Positions 1 through 5,800 of a DNA stretch of 5,800 nucleotides are shown piece after piece. The first letter of the stretch is position 1. Every line of letters begins with the position of its first letter. A program made the position numbers and the translations under genes. The DNA lies in assembly GCA_002410325.1 (NCBI GenBank), contig DHRK01000024.1, positions 1-5,800 of the forward strand, read 5' to 3'. A model generated the notes under the pieces. That model had not been told where the DNA came from and did no database searches. It saw only the letters and a program-made list of their open reading frames with translations. Origin of the DNA: Syntrophomonas sp. UBA5314. GTDB lineage: Bacteria > Bacillota > Syntrophomonadia > Syntrophomonadales > Syntrophomonadaceae.

Positions 1-12
1 CAAGGCGGAGAA

Positions 13-135
13 ATGAGTAATACTGGATGTATTTCGATTGACGACACCGCAGTAATTCGAAAAATCTGCCCAAATTATGGGCGCGAATATACCGGACGTT
101 GTACCAGGCGTCCGGCTGAATTTCAGGGAAAGTAA
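13..135 (+). CDS. possible small ORF, 40 residues, three cysteines, unknown function
   Basis: An ATG at 13 opens a 40-codon frame ending in TAA at 133-135. Purine-rich sequence (AAGGCGGAG, 2-10) lies just upstream and could be a ribosome site. A TGA in another frame at 14-16 overlaps the ATG as ATGA, the arrangement of a coupled downstream gene, although only five codons of that upstream frame are inside the window. The product has Cys at 6, 19 and 30, and its CPNYGREYTG stretch looks like a degenerate zinc-ribbon knuckle (CPNCG with Tyr for Cys). I recognise no family. The frame is also open back to base 1, so it could instead be the tail of a longer upstream gene. A strong hairpin (92-115) inside it could mean the region works as RNA. 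Coding status is uncertain. Confidence 0.3.
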   Translation: MSNTGCISIDDTAVIRKICPNYGREYTGRCTRRPAEFQGK

Positions 136-170
136 AATTGCATAAGGGTCGCCCTGACAAGGAGGTTGTC
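66..170 (+). other. cluster of short perfect hairpins in the hydG leader (candidate structured RNA)
   Basis: Four inverted repeats lie close together: GCCCA/TGGGC (68-72 with 78-82), CCGGACG/CGTCCGG (92-98 with 109-115, extendable by one G-U pair), TCAGGG/CCCTGA (123-128 with 152-157) and GACAA/TTGTC (156-160 with 166-170). The last has a GGAGG loop that resembles a ribosome site. The last two share bases 156-157, so they could be alternatives. I do not recognise a known riboswitch class. The stems are short, so some may be chance. Confidence 0.25.
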
Positions 171-212
171 GTACTGGCTTGAAGGGGGGTAAGATACATT
201 TCTGGTTGTATT

Positions 213-250
213 GAACCGCCTGTTCCACCTCGGGGCTGGCGGTTTTTATT
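213..250 (+). terminator. terminator-like hairpin just upstream of hydG (terminator or attenuator)
   Basis: AACCGCC (214-220) pairs perfectly with GGCGGTT (238-244), with a possible added G-U pair at 213/245. The 3' arm runs into TTTTTATTT (243-251). The loop of 17 nt is long for an intrinsic terminator but can shorten by internal C-G pairing (225-226 with 234-235). It ends about 17 nt before the hydG ribosome site, leaving no room for a promoter in between. If it terminates, hydG must be expressed by read-through or antitermination. Confidence 0.4.
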
Positions 251-266
251 TGGGTATAGCGGAAAA

Positions 267-272
267 AGGAGG
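267..272 (+). promoter_or_regulatory. ribosome binding site that fixes the hydG start
   Basis: AGGAGG lies 7 nt before the ATG at 280. A longer in-frame reading from TTG at 211 has no ribosome site, and its first 23 codons would run through the terminator-like hairpin. The ATG at 280 is therefore preferred. Confidence 0.85.
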
Positions 273-279
273 ATTTAAA

Positions 280-1740
280 ATGGCGGAAGCGGTAAAGGAA
301 AGTTGGATTAAACAGGTAATCAAACCGGAGGAAAACGAAAAATTCAAAAAGAATGGCAGGGATTTCATCGATGAAGCCAGGATTCAGGAAACGCTGCTGG
401 CCAAGCGCAATCCGGACCGGACCCATATCCGGGAGATCATGGCCAAGGCCCTGGAACTAAACCGGCTGGACCCTGAAGAGACCGCCGCCCTGCTCAATTG
501 CCAGGACGAAGAACTGTGGCAGGAGATGTACCAGATCGGTCTGGAGATCAAACACAAGGTCTACGGAAGACGGATAGTCACTTTTGCCCCCCTGTACGTA
601 AGCAACTACTGCGTCAACAACTGCACCTACTGCGGATACCGGGCGGAGAACAAGGACATCCACCGCCAGCAGCTGTCCATGGATGAGCTGGCCCAGGAAA
701 TCAAAGCCCTGATAGGGGTGGGACACAAACGCCTGATCATGGTCTACGGCGAACATCCCAAATCAGATGTCAACTATATCGCCGAAACCCTGAAAGTTGC
801 CTACAGCACCAAAGAAGGCAACGGGGAGATCCGCCGGGTAAACGTCAATGCCGCCCCCCTGGCCATCAATGACTACAAAGTGCTGCGCGATGTGGGGATC
901 GGCACCTATCAGGTTTTCCAGGAAACCTATCATCATGGCACCTACCAAAAAGTCCACCGCAGCTTAAAAGCCAACTATGACTGGCGGGTATACTCGCTGC
1001 ACCGGGCCATGGAAGCCGGGGTGGACGATGTCGGCATCGGGGCTCTCTTCGGTCTTGCTGATTGGAAGTTCGAAGTTATGGGCCTGCTGGCTCATACGAT
1101 AGACCTGGAAGAGCACTTTGGCGGGGTAGGCCCGCACACCATTTCCTTCCCCCGCCTGCAGCCGGCGGTCAATACGCCTTTTGCCGAGCAGAGCCCTTAC
1201 CTGGTTGACAACGATACTTTCAAGAAGCTGGTTACGGTTATCCGCTTGTCGGTGCCTTATACCGGGATGATCCTGACCGCCCGGGAGTCGGCCCGGATCA
1301 GAGACGACGTGATCAACGTAGGCTGCACCCAAATAGATGCCAGCTCCAACATCGGCATCGGCGCCTACAGCAAAGAACAGACCGATTACAGCAAACAGCA
1401 GTTCATCCTGGGGGACACCCGCAGCCTGGATGAAGCCATTCGCGCTCTGGCCGCCATGGGCTGGATTACCTCTTTCTGTACCGCCGACTATCGCTGCGGC
1501 CGGACCGGGGAATGCTTCATGGGCATAGCCAAAAAGGGCAAGATCCACAATCTGTGCATGCCCAACGCCATTTTGACCTTTAAGGAATACCTGCTCGACT
1601 ATGCCAGCCCGGAAACGGTAAAAGTCGGCGAACCCCTGATCGAAAAGGAATTCAACGCCCTGCCCAATCCCCAGGTAAAAAAGATCGTGAGCGAAATGAT
1701 GGATAGGATCGTGGCCGGGGAAAGGGATTTATTCCTGTAA
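280..1740 (+). CDS. hydG: [FeFe]-hydrogenase maturase HydG, radical SAM tyrosine lyase, with variant C-terminal cluster motif
   Basis: HydG cleaves tyrosine with SAM, releasing p-cresol, and yields the CO and cyanide ligands as an Fe(CO)2(CN)(cysteine) unit for the H-cluster; it acts in the cytoplasm. The 486-residue product has the usual family length. The radical SAM cluster motif CX3CX2C is C111, C115, C118 (NYCVNNCTYCGYR). Family stretches QETYHHGTY (from about 214) and GPHTISFPR (from about 284) are present. The C-terminal cluster region is odd: HydG normally has CX2CX22C beginning CTAC, but here it reads CTADYRCGRTGEC...C. C400 and C426 align with the first and third ligands, the middle one is D403, and C406 and C412 are extra. 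The conserved region continues as PNAILTFKEYLLDY, so the gene is intact. The operon position before hydE supports true HydG rather than ThiH. Confidence in the family is very high; whether the second cluster is normal is open. Confidence 0.97.
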   Translation: MAEAVKESWIKQVIKPEENEKFKKNGRDFIDEARIQETLLAKRNPDRTHIREIMAKALELNRLDPEETAALLNCQDEELWQEMYQIGLEIKHKVYGRRIVTFAPLYVSNYCVNNCTYCGYRAENKDIHRQQLSMDELAQEIKALIGVGHKRLIMVYGEHPKSDVNYIAETLKVAYSTKEGNGEIRRVNVNAAPLAINDYKVLRDVGIGTYQVFQETYHHGTYQKVHRSLKANYDWRVYSLHRAMEAGVDDVGIGALFGLADWKFEVMGLLAHTIDLEEHFGGVGPHTISFPRLQPAVNTPFAEQSPYLVDNDTFKKLVTVIRLSVPYTGMILTARESARIRDDVINVGCTQIDASSNIGIGAYSKEQTDYSKQQFILGDTRSLDEAIRALAAMGWITSFCTADYRCGRTGECFMGIAKKGKIHNLCMPNAILTFKEYLLDYASPETVKVGEPLIEKEFNALPNPQVKKIVSEMMDRIVAGERDLFL

Positions 1741-1745
1741 GACTA

Positions 1746-1750
1746 GGAGG
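1746..1750 (+). promoter_or_regulatory. ribosome binding site that fixes the start of the small gene after hydG
   Basis: GGAGG lies 8 nt before the ATG at 1759. A GTG at 1750 in the same frame overlaps this site and cannot use it, so the ATG is chosen. Confidence 0.8.
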
Positions 1751-1758
1751 TGTACTTT

Positions 1759-2043
1759 ATGCCAGGCACAACCGAGGCCGCCAACCGGCTGGCCCAACAA
1801 CAAGAACTCATATTACATGTGCACCAGGAATACTGCCATCGCTACCCGGGCCTGATCATGCGCTGGGCCAGGATATACGGCAGCCGCTGGGCCCATTTCC
1901 TGGGCGGCTCCGGCACCGTATCGTTTGTCCCCTATAAACTGGCTTTAAACGATAATTTCGGCCTGTGTATCGAAAACCCGGAAATTCTGAACCCGGCCGA
2001 TCTGGACACTATAATAAGCGAGCTAAAAGAGGAGTTTGCTTAA
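1759..2043 (+). CDS. small conserved-context protein between hydG and hydE (HydX position), function unknown
   Basis: This is a 94-residue, probably cytoplasmic protein with no signal peptide or membrane segment. I recognise no family. The N-terminal half looks helical (about 4-29) with a histidine-rich patch (HVHQEYCHRYPG, 20-31). A basic, Trp-containing segment follows (MRWARIYGSRWAHFLGG, 34-50), then a likely strand region (53-72). It ends in an acidic helix after an NP turn (NPADLDTIISELKEEF). Cysteines are at 26 and 70. The gene starts 18 nt after hydG with a strong ribosome site, and its stop abuts the hydE ATG, so it is a real operon member. Shewanella oneidensis has a small gene, hydX, in the same hydG-X-hydE-hydF position; I cannot tell whether the two are homologous. 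It does not resemble the TM1266-type hydrogenase regulator as I recall it. A role as a maturation accessory or assembly partner is inferred from position only. Confidence 0.85.
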   Translation: MPGTTEAANRLAQQQELILHVHQEYCHRYPGLIMRWARIYGSRWAHFLGGSGTVSFVPYKLALNDNFGLCIENPEILNPADLDTIISELKEEFA

Positions 2044-3144
2044 ATGAGTATTTACGATGCCGATAACGAATCCATCCTGGCCAGTTCCGATCCCGGGCTT
2101 TTGATGAGCCTGATATTGTCAGCTGAACGGGTTCGCCTGGCTCACCTGGGCGATGAGGTGTACATGCGCGGCCTGATAGAATTTTCCAACCTCTGCCGTT
2201 GCGATTGCTATTATTGCGGCCTGCGCAGCTCCAACCGGGCGATCAGGCGCTATCATCTGGGCATGGCCGAAATACTTGCTAAATGCCAGGAGGCCGAACG
2301 GCGAGGCATCTATTCCATTGCCCTGCAATCCGGAGAAATAAGCACCGAGAAGGAAGTTAATTTTATCGCCGGACTGGTAAGCACCATCCGGGAATTCAGC
2401 CTGCGCAACGGGTCGCCGGGCCTGGGAATTACCTTGAGCTGCGGAGAACTCAGCTACAGCGGGTACCAGAAACTGTTTGAGGCCGGGGCTCACCGGTACC
2501 TGCTGCGCATAGAAACTTCCGACCGGGAGCTGTTTCAAAGCATCCATCCCCCTGAGCAGCTTTTTGAGCGGCGGCTGGAATGCCTGGATATGCTCAAAGA
2601 CATAGGCTACCAGGTCGGGACCGGGATCATGATCGGGCTGCCCGGTCAAAGCTATCGCCAGCTGGCTATGGACCTGGAGTTTTTTGCCCGGCGGGATATT
2701 GATATGCTGGGGATGGGGCCCTATATTCCCCACCCTCAGACGCCTCTGGCCCGCTCCTCGCAGCCGGGCATAAGCGATAGCTATACAACGACTCTGAAAA
2801 TGCTGGCCCTGGCCCGGCTGAAAATGCCCGAGATCAATATGGTGGTATCCACCGCTTTGCAGACCATCAATAAAGAAGGGTTGATTATGGGGGTTAGGGC
2901 GGGGGGCAATGTAATCATGCCCATACTTACTCCGGAAGAGCACCGCGAAGACTATACCCTGTATACGGATAAACACTATAAATCCCTGGCGCAGCTGGAG
3001 CGGGAGATCGGACTGGCCGGCTATCGCCTGGCCTTCAACAAGTGGGGAGACCCCCGCCATTATTATACCCGCATGGGGCTTTCCTACCCGGAGACCCCGG
3101 CCGCTCCGGCTGAAATCAGAACAGCCTCGCAGTTCCATACTTGA
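2044..3144 (+). CDS. hydE: [FeFe]-hydrogenase maturase HydE, radical SAM enzyme
   Basis: HydE takes the iron-carbonyl-cyanide-cysteine unit made by HydG and processes it by SAM radical chemistry towards the 2Fe subcluster. The 366-residue product is close to the usual 350 or so. Its CX3CX2C motif is C51, C55, C58 in NLCRCDCYYCGLR, with an additional cysteine, C53, inside the motif. Other family marks are the ALQSGE segment (about 95-100) and GIMIGLPGQS followed by a helix (about 197-206), as in the BioB/HydE/PylB group. The optional C-terminal CX7CX2C second-cluster motif of Thermotoga HydE is absent: no cysteine occurs after the GGNVIMP segment. That loss is known in many HydE proteins. The ATG directly follows the stop of the preceding gene, with GAGGAG at 2029-2034 nine nt upstream. 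BioB or PylB is less likely given the flanking hydG and hydF. Confidence 0.96.
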   Translation: MSIYDADNESILASSDPGLLMSLILSAERVRLAHLGDEVYMRGLIEFSNLCRCDCYYCGLRSSNRAIRRYHLGMAEILAKCQEAERRGIYSIALQSGEISTEKEVNFIAGLVSTIREFSLRNGSPGLGITLSCGELSYSGYQKLFEAGAHRYLLRIETSDRELFQSIHPPEQLFERRLECLDMLKDIGYQVGTGIMIGLPGQSYRQLAMDLEFFARRDIDMLGMGPYIPHPQTPLARSSQPGISDSYTTTLKMLALARLKMPEINMVVSTALQTINKEGLIMGVRAGGNVIMPILTPEEHREDYTLYTDKHYKSLAQLEREIGLAGYRLAFNKWGDPRHYYTRMGLSYPETPAAPAEIRTASQFHT

Positions 3145-3168
3145 TTCTCCGGGGGGAGGTAAAATAAA

Positions 3169-4548
3169 ATGCGCATTGAAAAAGACCACCTGGGGCAGGA
3201 GGCTCTGCCGGACGACGTCTATTATGGCATCTCCACCGCCCGGGCTTTAAAACTGTTTGACGTTTCGGGCTACCGCTGGCAGCGGGTTTTTATTTACAGC
3301 CTGGCCCTGGTAAAGCAGGCCGCCTTGCAGAGCTGCCACGAATTGGGTTATATAGAAGATGGCAAGGCCCAGGCCCTGCTGGCCGCGGTTAAAAAAGTTA
3401 AGGAAGGGGAATTTGATCATCAGATAGTAGTAGACCCCTTCCAGGGTGGAGCGGGCACCGCCACCAATCTGAATGTAAATGAAGTCATCTGCAATGTAGC
3501 CCTGGAGATGCTGGGCTATGCTATCGGCCGTTATGACGTCATCCACCCGATTGACGATGTCAACCGTTTTCAATCCACCAATGACGTTATTCCCACCGCC
3601 GCCCGCCTGGCGGTTATGTTGGCCTTAAAGGATCTGGAGAAAGCCATCCAGGAGATGCAGGAAGCCCTGCAAAGCAAGGAGCGCAAGTATGCCCGACTAG
3701 TAAAATCGGGGCGCACCCAATACCAGGCGGCGGTGCCGGTTTCGCTGGGCATGGAATTCGGAGCCTGGGCCGAAGCCATAGCCCGGGATCGCTGGCGGGT
3801 TTTCAAGTCCCTGGAGAGGATCAAGGTTGTAAATATTGGGGGTACAGCGGTGGGCACCGGTATCACCGCCCCCCGCCGCTACATCTTCCGGGTCATTGAA
3901 AACCTGCGCAAACTGAGCGGGCTGAACATCGCCCGGGCCGAGAACCTGGTGGACGCTACCGCCAACCACGACGCTTTCTCCGAGGTCAGCGGAATACTGC
4001 GCGCTCATGCCGGCAATCTGATCAAGATCGGCAATGATCTGCGCTTTCTTTCCTCCGACAGCTGCGGAGAAATCATATTAAAGCCTTTAATCCGGGGGTC
4101 TTCCATAATGCCGGGCAAGATAAACCCGGTTATGCCTGAACTGATGGTACAAGGCGGGATCAAGGTATTGGGCAATGACGCCATCATAGCTCAGGCGGTT
4201 TCAGCCGGCCACCTGGAGCTGAACGCCTTCATCCCCCTTATTACTTACACCCTCTTGGAAAGCATCGGGCTGCTGACCAGGGTTACGGAAAAGGCCGCCA
4301 CCCATTGTATTCCCTGGATAGAGGCTGATGAGCAGCGCATCAGAAGCAATTTTGAGCGCAGCAACGCCCTGCTCACCGCTCTGCTGCCGGCCCTGGGCTA
4401 TTCCCGGGCCGAAGCCCTGGGGGAGCACATGCGGGAAAAAGGCCTTGATATATGGGAAGCGAACCAGAGACTGAAGCTGCTTGATGAAGCAGCCCTGCGG
4501 GAACTCATGGTACCGGAAAACCTGTTAAAACTCGGGGAGGTGGAATAA
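3169..4548 (+). CDS. aspA: aspartate ammonia-lyase family protein within the maturase operon
   Basis: Aspartase converts aspartate to fumarate and ammonium in a cytoplasmic homotetramer. The 459-residue length and full-length alignment fit the fumarase/aspartase superfamily. Visible motifs are MRIEKDHLG and PDDVYYGI at the N-terminus, QGGAGTATN (92-100), QSTND (135-139), GRTQ (181-184, as in E. coli AspA), GGTAVGTG and the signature GSSIMPGKINPVMPE (310-324). S311 is the likely catalytic serine on the flexible loop, with K317 and N319. Several usually constant positions differ: F134 before QSTND, YQAAVP for LQDAVP (A187 for Asp), GMEF for GQEF, and a shortened SSDSCGEI loop (295-302). It is therefore a divergent member. 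The ribosome site is GGGGGAGG at 3152-3159. It lies 24 nt after hydE, and its TAA overlaps the hydF ATG, so it is probably translated with the maturases. The inferred job is supplying ammonium for the azadithiolate amine. A related amino-acid substrate is possible; fumarase is less likely. Confidence 0.85.
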   Translation: MRIEKDHLGQEALPDDVYYGISTARALKLFDVSGYRWQRVFIYSLALVKQAALQSCHELGYIEDGKAQALLAAVKKVKEGEFDHQIVVDPFQGGAGTATNLNVNEVICNVALEMLGYAIGRYDVIHPIDDVNRFQSTNDVIPTAARLAVMLALKDLEKAIQEMQEALQSKERKYARLVKSGRTQYQAAVPVSLGMEFGAWAEAIARDRWRVFKSLERIKVVNIGGTAVGTGITAPRRYIFRVIENLRKLSGLNIARAENLVDATANHDAFSEVSGILRAHAGNLIKIGNDLRFLSSDSCGEIILKPLIRGSSIMPGKINPVMPELMVQGGIKVLGNDAIIAQAVSAGHLELNAFIPLITYTLLESIGLLTRVTEKAATHCIPWIEADEQRIRSNFERSNALLTALLPALGYSRAEALGEHMREKGLDIWEANQRLKLLDEAALRELMVPENLLKLGEVE

Positions 4549-5800
4549 TGACAGCCATACATGCCGGTTCGTTAAATGAAACCAGCCGCGGCATGAGAAC
4601 CGCCATCGCCTTTTTAGGGCGTAGAAATGCGGGCAAATCATCCCTGATCAACGCCCTGGTGGGATTCGATCTGGCCATCGTTTCCGATGTGGCGGGGACC
4701 ACCACTGATCCGGTCCATAAAGCGGTGGAGATAAATCCTTTGGGCCCCTGCCTGGTTATCGACACCGCCGGAATCGACGACGAGGGCGAACTCGGTCAAA
4801 AGCGGATCAAGAAAACCCGGGAAGTGATCAGAGACAGCGACGTAGGGTTGATTATAGTGGGCGACGGGTGTTGGACGGATTTTGAAGAGGATATGCTAAA
4901 GGCTCTGGAGGAAAAAAACAAACCCGTTATCATAGTCCTGAATAAGAGCGATCTGTTTGATTACGGCCAACTTCAGGCCAGCCTGCGGGCCCGGGGGCGC
5001 GAAGTGCTCCTTACGACCGCTCCTGCCGGCCTGGGTCTTAATGAATTAAAGGATAAGATACGCCAGTTGAAACAGGTGAGCAAGATCGATGAGCCTTCCA
5101 TCGTCGGCGATATTATCCATCCGGGCGACCTGGTGGTCCTGGTGGTGCCCATCGACCTGGGCGCGCCTAAAGGGCGGCTTATCCTGCCCCAGGTTCAGAC
5201 CATCCGCGATATACTGGATAATGACGCTGCCGCCCTGGTGGTCAAAGAAAGGGAATTGGCCGATACCTTGAACCGGCTGCGGGAGAAACCGGCCCTGGTA
5301 ATTACCGATTCCCAGGTGGTTTTAAAGGTATCGGGAGACGTCCCCGATGATGTCCCTTTGACCACCTTTTCTACCGTTTTTACCCGTTTTAAAGGGGATC
5401 TCCGGGCTATGGTGGAAGGGGTCAGACAGATTGACAGCTTAAACCACGGCGACCGGGTCCTGATCGCGGAGGCCTGCACCCATCACGCCCTGGCCGATGA
5501 TATCGGCCGGGTTAAAATCCCGCGCTGGCTGCGGCAATACACCGGTAAGGATCTGGTGTTTGAAACCGCCGCCGGACCCGGCTTTAACCAGGATATAGGG
5601 CGGTATCACATGATCATTCAATGCGGCGGTTGCACCATAACCCGGACCGCCTATCAAAACCGCATCGAAACCGCCCGGCAGCAGGGGGTGCCCATAACCA
5701 ATTACGGCATCGCCATATCCTATGTGCAGGGAGTCCTCAATCGCATCATAAAACCTTTTCCGGAGTTGAGAGACCTGGTACAACATTCCGTATATTCGTG
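4548..5800 (+). CDS. hydF: [FeFe]-hydrogenase maturation GTPase HydF (3' end outside window)
   Basis: HydF is the scaffold and carrier that receives the products of HydG and HydE, holds the 2Fe precursor and delivers it to apo-hydrogenase. 417 codons are present; the family is about 400-420 residues, so only a short tail should be missing. The N-terminal Era/TrmE-like GTPase domain has the P-loop GRRNAGKS (24-31), a G2-type threonine run (51-53), DTAG (72-75) and NKSD (132-135). A middle dimerisation domain follows (about 175-290), with GDLVVLVVPIDLGAPKGRL. The C-terminal cluster domain has CTHH (C310, H312) and QCGGC (C359, C362). The family motif CxH...HCxxC therefore keeps its three cysteines but has Q358 in place of the second histidine. 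The ATG overlaps the lyase stop as TAATG, with GGGGAGG at 4534-4540 seven nt upstream, indicating translational coupling. Confidence 0.96.
   Translation, partial: MTAIHAGSLNETSRGMRTAIAFLGRRNAGKSSLINALVGFDLAIVSDVAGTTTDPVHKAVEINPLGPCLVIDTAGIDDEGELGQKRIKKTREVIRDSDVGLIIVGDGCWTDFEEDMLKALEEKNKPVIIVLNKSDLFDYGQLQASLRARGREVLLTTAPAGLGLNELKDKIRQLKQVSKIDEPSIVGDIIHPGDLVVLVVPIDLGAPKGRLILPQVQTIRDILDNDAAALVVKERELADTLNRLREKPALVITDSQVVLKVSGDVPDDVPLTTFSTVFTRFKGDLRAMVEGVRQIDSLNHGDRVLIAEACTHHALADDIGRVKIPRWLRQYTGKDLVFETAAGPGFNQDIGRYHMIIQCGGCTITRTAYQNRIETARQQGVPITNYGIAISYVQGVLNRIIKPFPELRDLVQHSVYS

Noticed and set aside
166..195. A sigma-70-like promoter: TTGTCG at 166-171, 18-nt spacer, TAAGAT at 190-195
   Set aside because: Each hexamer matches only four of six consensus bases, which is near chance level in this sequence, so it is not listed as a feature. 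It would place the start near 202, before the hairpin.
211..279. A longer HydG starting at TTG 211
   Set aside because: It has no ribosome site, the extra 23 residues have no family match, and they lie over the terminator-like hairpin; the ATG at 280 has an ideal AGGAGG.
964..1548. A 194-residue minus-strand open frame inside hydG
   Set aside because: It overlaps the conserved HydG core completely and encodes nothing recognisable; it is a coding shadow.
1759..2043. The small gene as the TM1266-type iron-only hydrogenase regulator
   Set aside because: The sequence lacks the pattern I recall for that family (an ACT-like fold with a short N-terminal strand and regular beta-alpha-beta layout); only the genomic setting is similar.
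3145..3168. The gap between hydE and the lyase as a possible internal promoter or terminator
   Set aside because: It is only 24 nt and is filled by the ribosome site (3152-3159), with no stem or -10/-35 pair.
2119..3189. A 356-residue open frame on the minus strand opposite hydE
   Set aside because: It is a mirror frame of high-GC hydE codons with no recognisable motifs; hydE itself is certain and is flanked by genes on the plus strand.
1..5800. CRISPR arrays, transposons, tRNA or rRNA genes
   Set aside because: I saw no spaced direct repeats, transposase motifs, terminal inverted repeats or structural RNA genes.

Overview
The window holds one dense, single-strand (+) operon for building the active-site H-cluster of [FeFe]-hydrogenase. 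The order is hydG, a small unassigned gene in the position called hydX in Shewanella, hydE, an aspartase-family lyase (aspA-like), then hydF, which runs off the right edge. No hydrogenase structural subunit is visible. The strong GGAGG-type ribosome sites, moderately high GC and gene content suggest an anaerobic, hydrogen-metabolising bacterium, probably a Firmicute of the syntrophic or Peptococcaceae/Syntrophomonadaceae kind. That placement is an inference from style, not a phylogenetic result.

Layout: bases 1-279 are a lower-GC leader with a possible 40-codon ORF (13-135), several perfect short hairpins (68-170) and a terminator-like hairpin with a T run (213-250) directly before the hydG ribosome site. 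hydG (280-1740) is followed after 18 nt by a 94-residue unknown protein (1759-2043). hydE starts at the next base (2044-3144). The lyase (3169-4548) follows after 24 nt, and hydF (4548-5800+) overlaps its stop codon by one base. Gaps this short imply co-transcription and probably translational coupling.

How the genes work together: HydG cleaves tyrosine to supply CO and cyanide as an Fe(CO)2(CN)(cysteine) unit. HydE, a second radical SAM enzyme, processes that unit. HydF is the GTPase scaffold on which the 2Fe subcluster is completed and from which it is handed to the hydrogenase. The lyase would release ammonium from aspartate. The most attractive reading is that it locally supplies the nitrogen of the azadithiolate bridge.

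Most notable points: (1) the aspartase-like gene is tightly built into the maturase operon and diverges from ordinary aspartases at several conserved positions; (2) HydG has Asp in place of the middle cysteine of its C-terminal CX2CX22C cluster motif, with two extra cysteines nearby; (3) the small gene between hydG and hydE matches no family I recognise; (4) the leader looks structured and may control the operon by attenuation.
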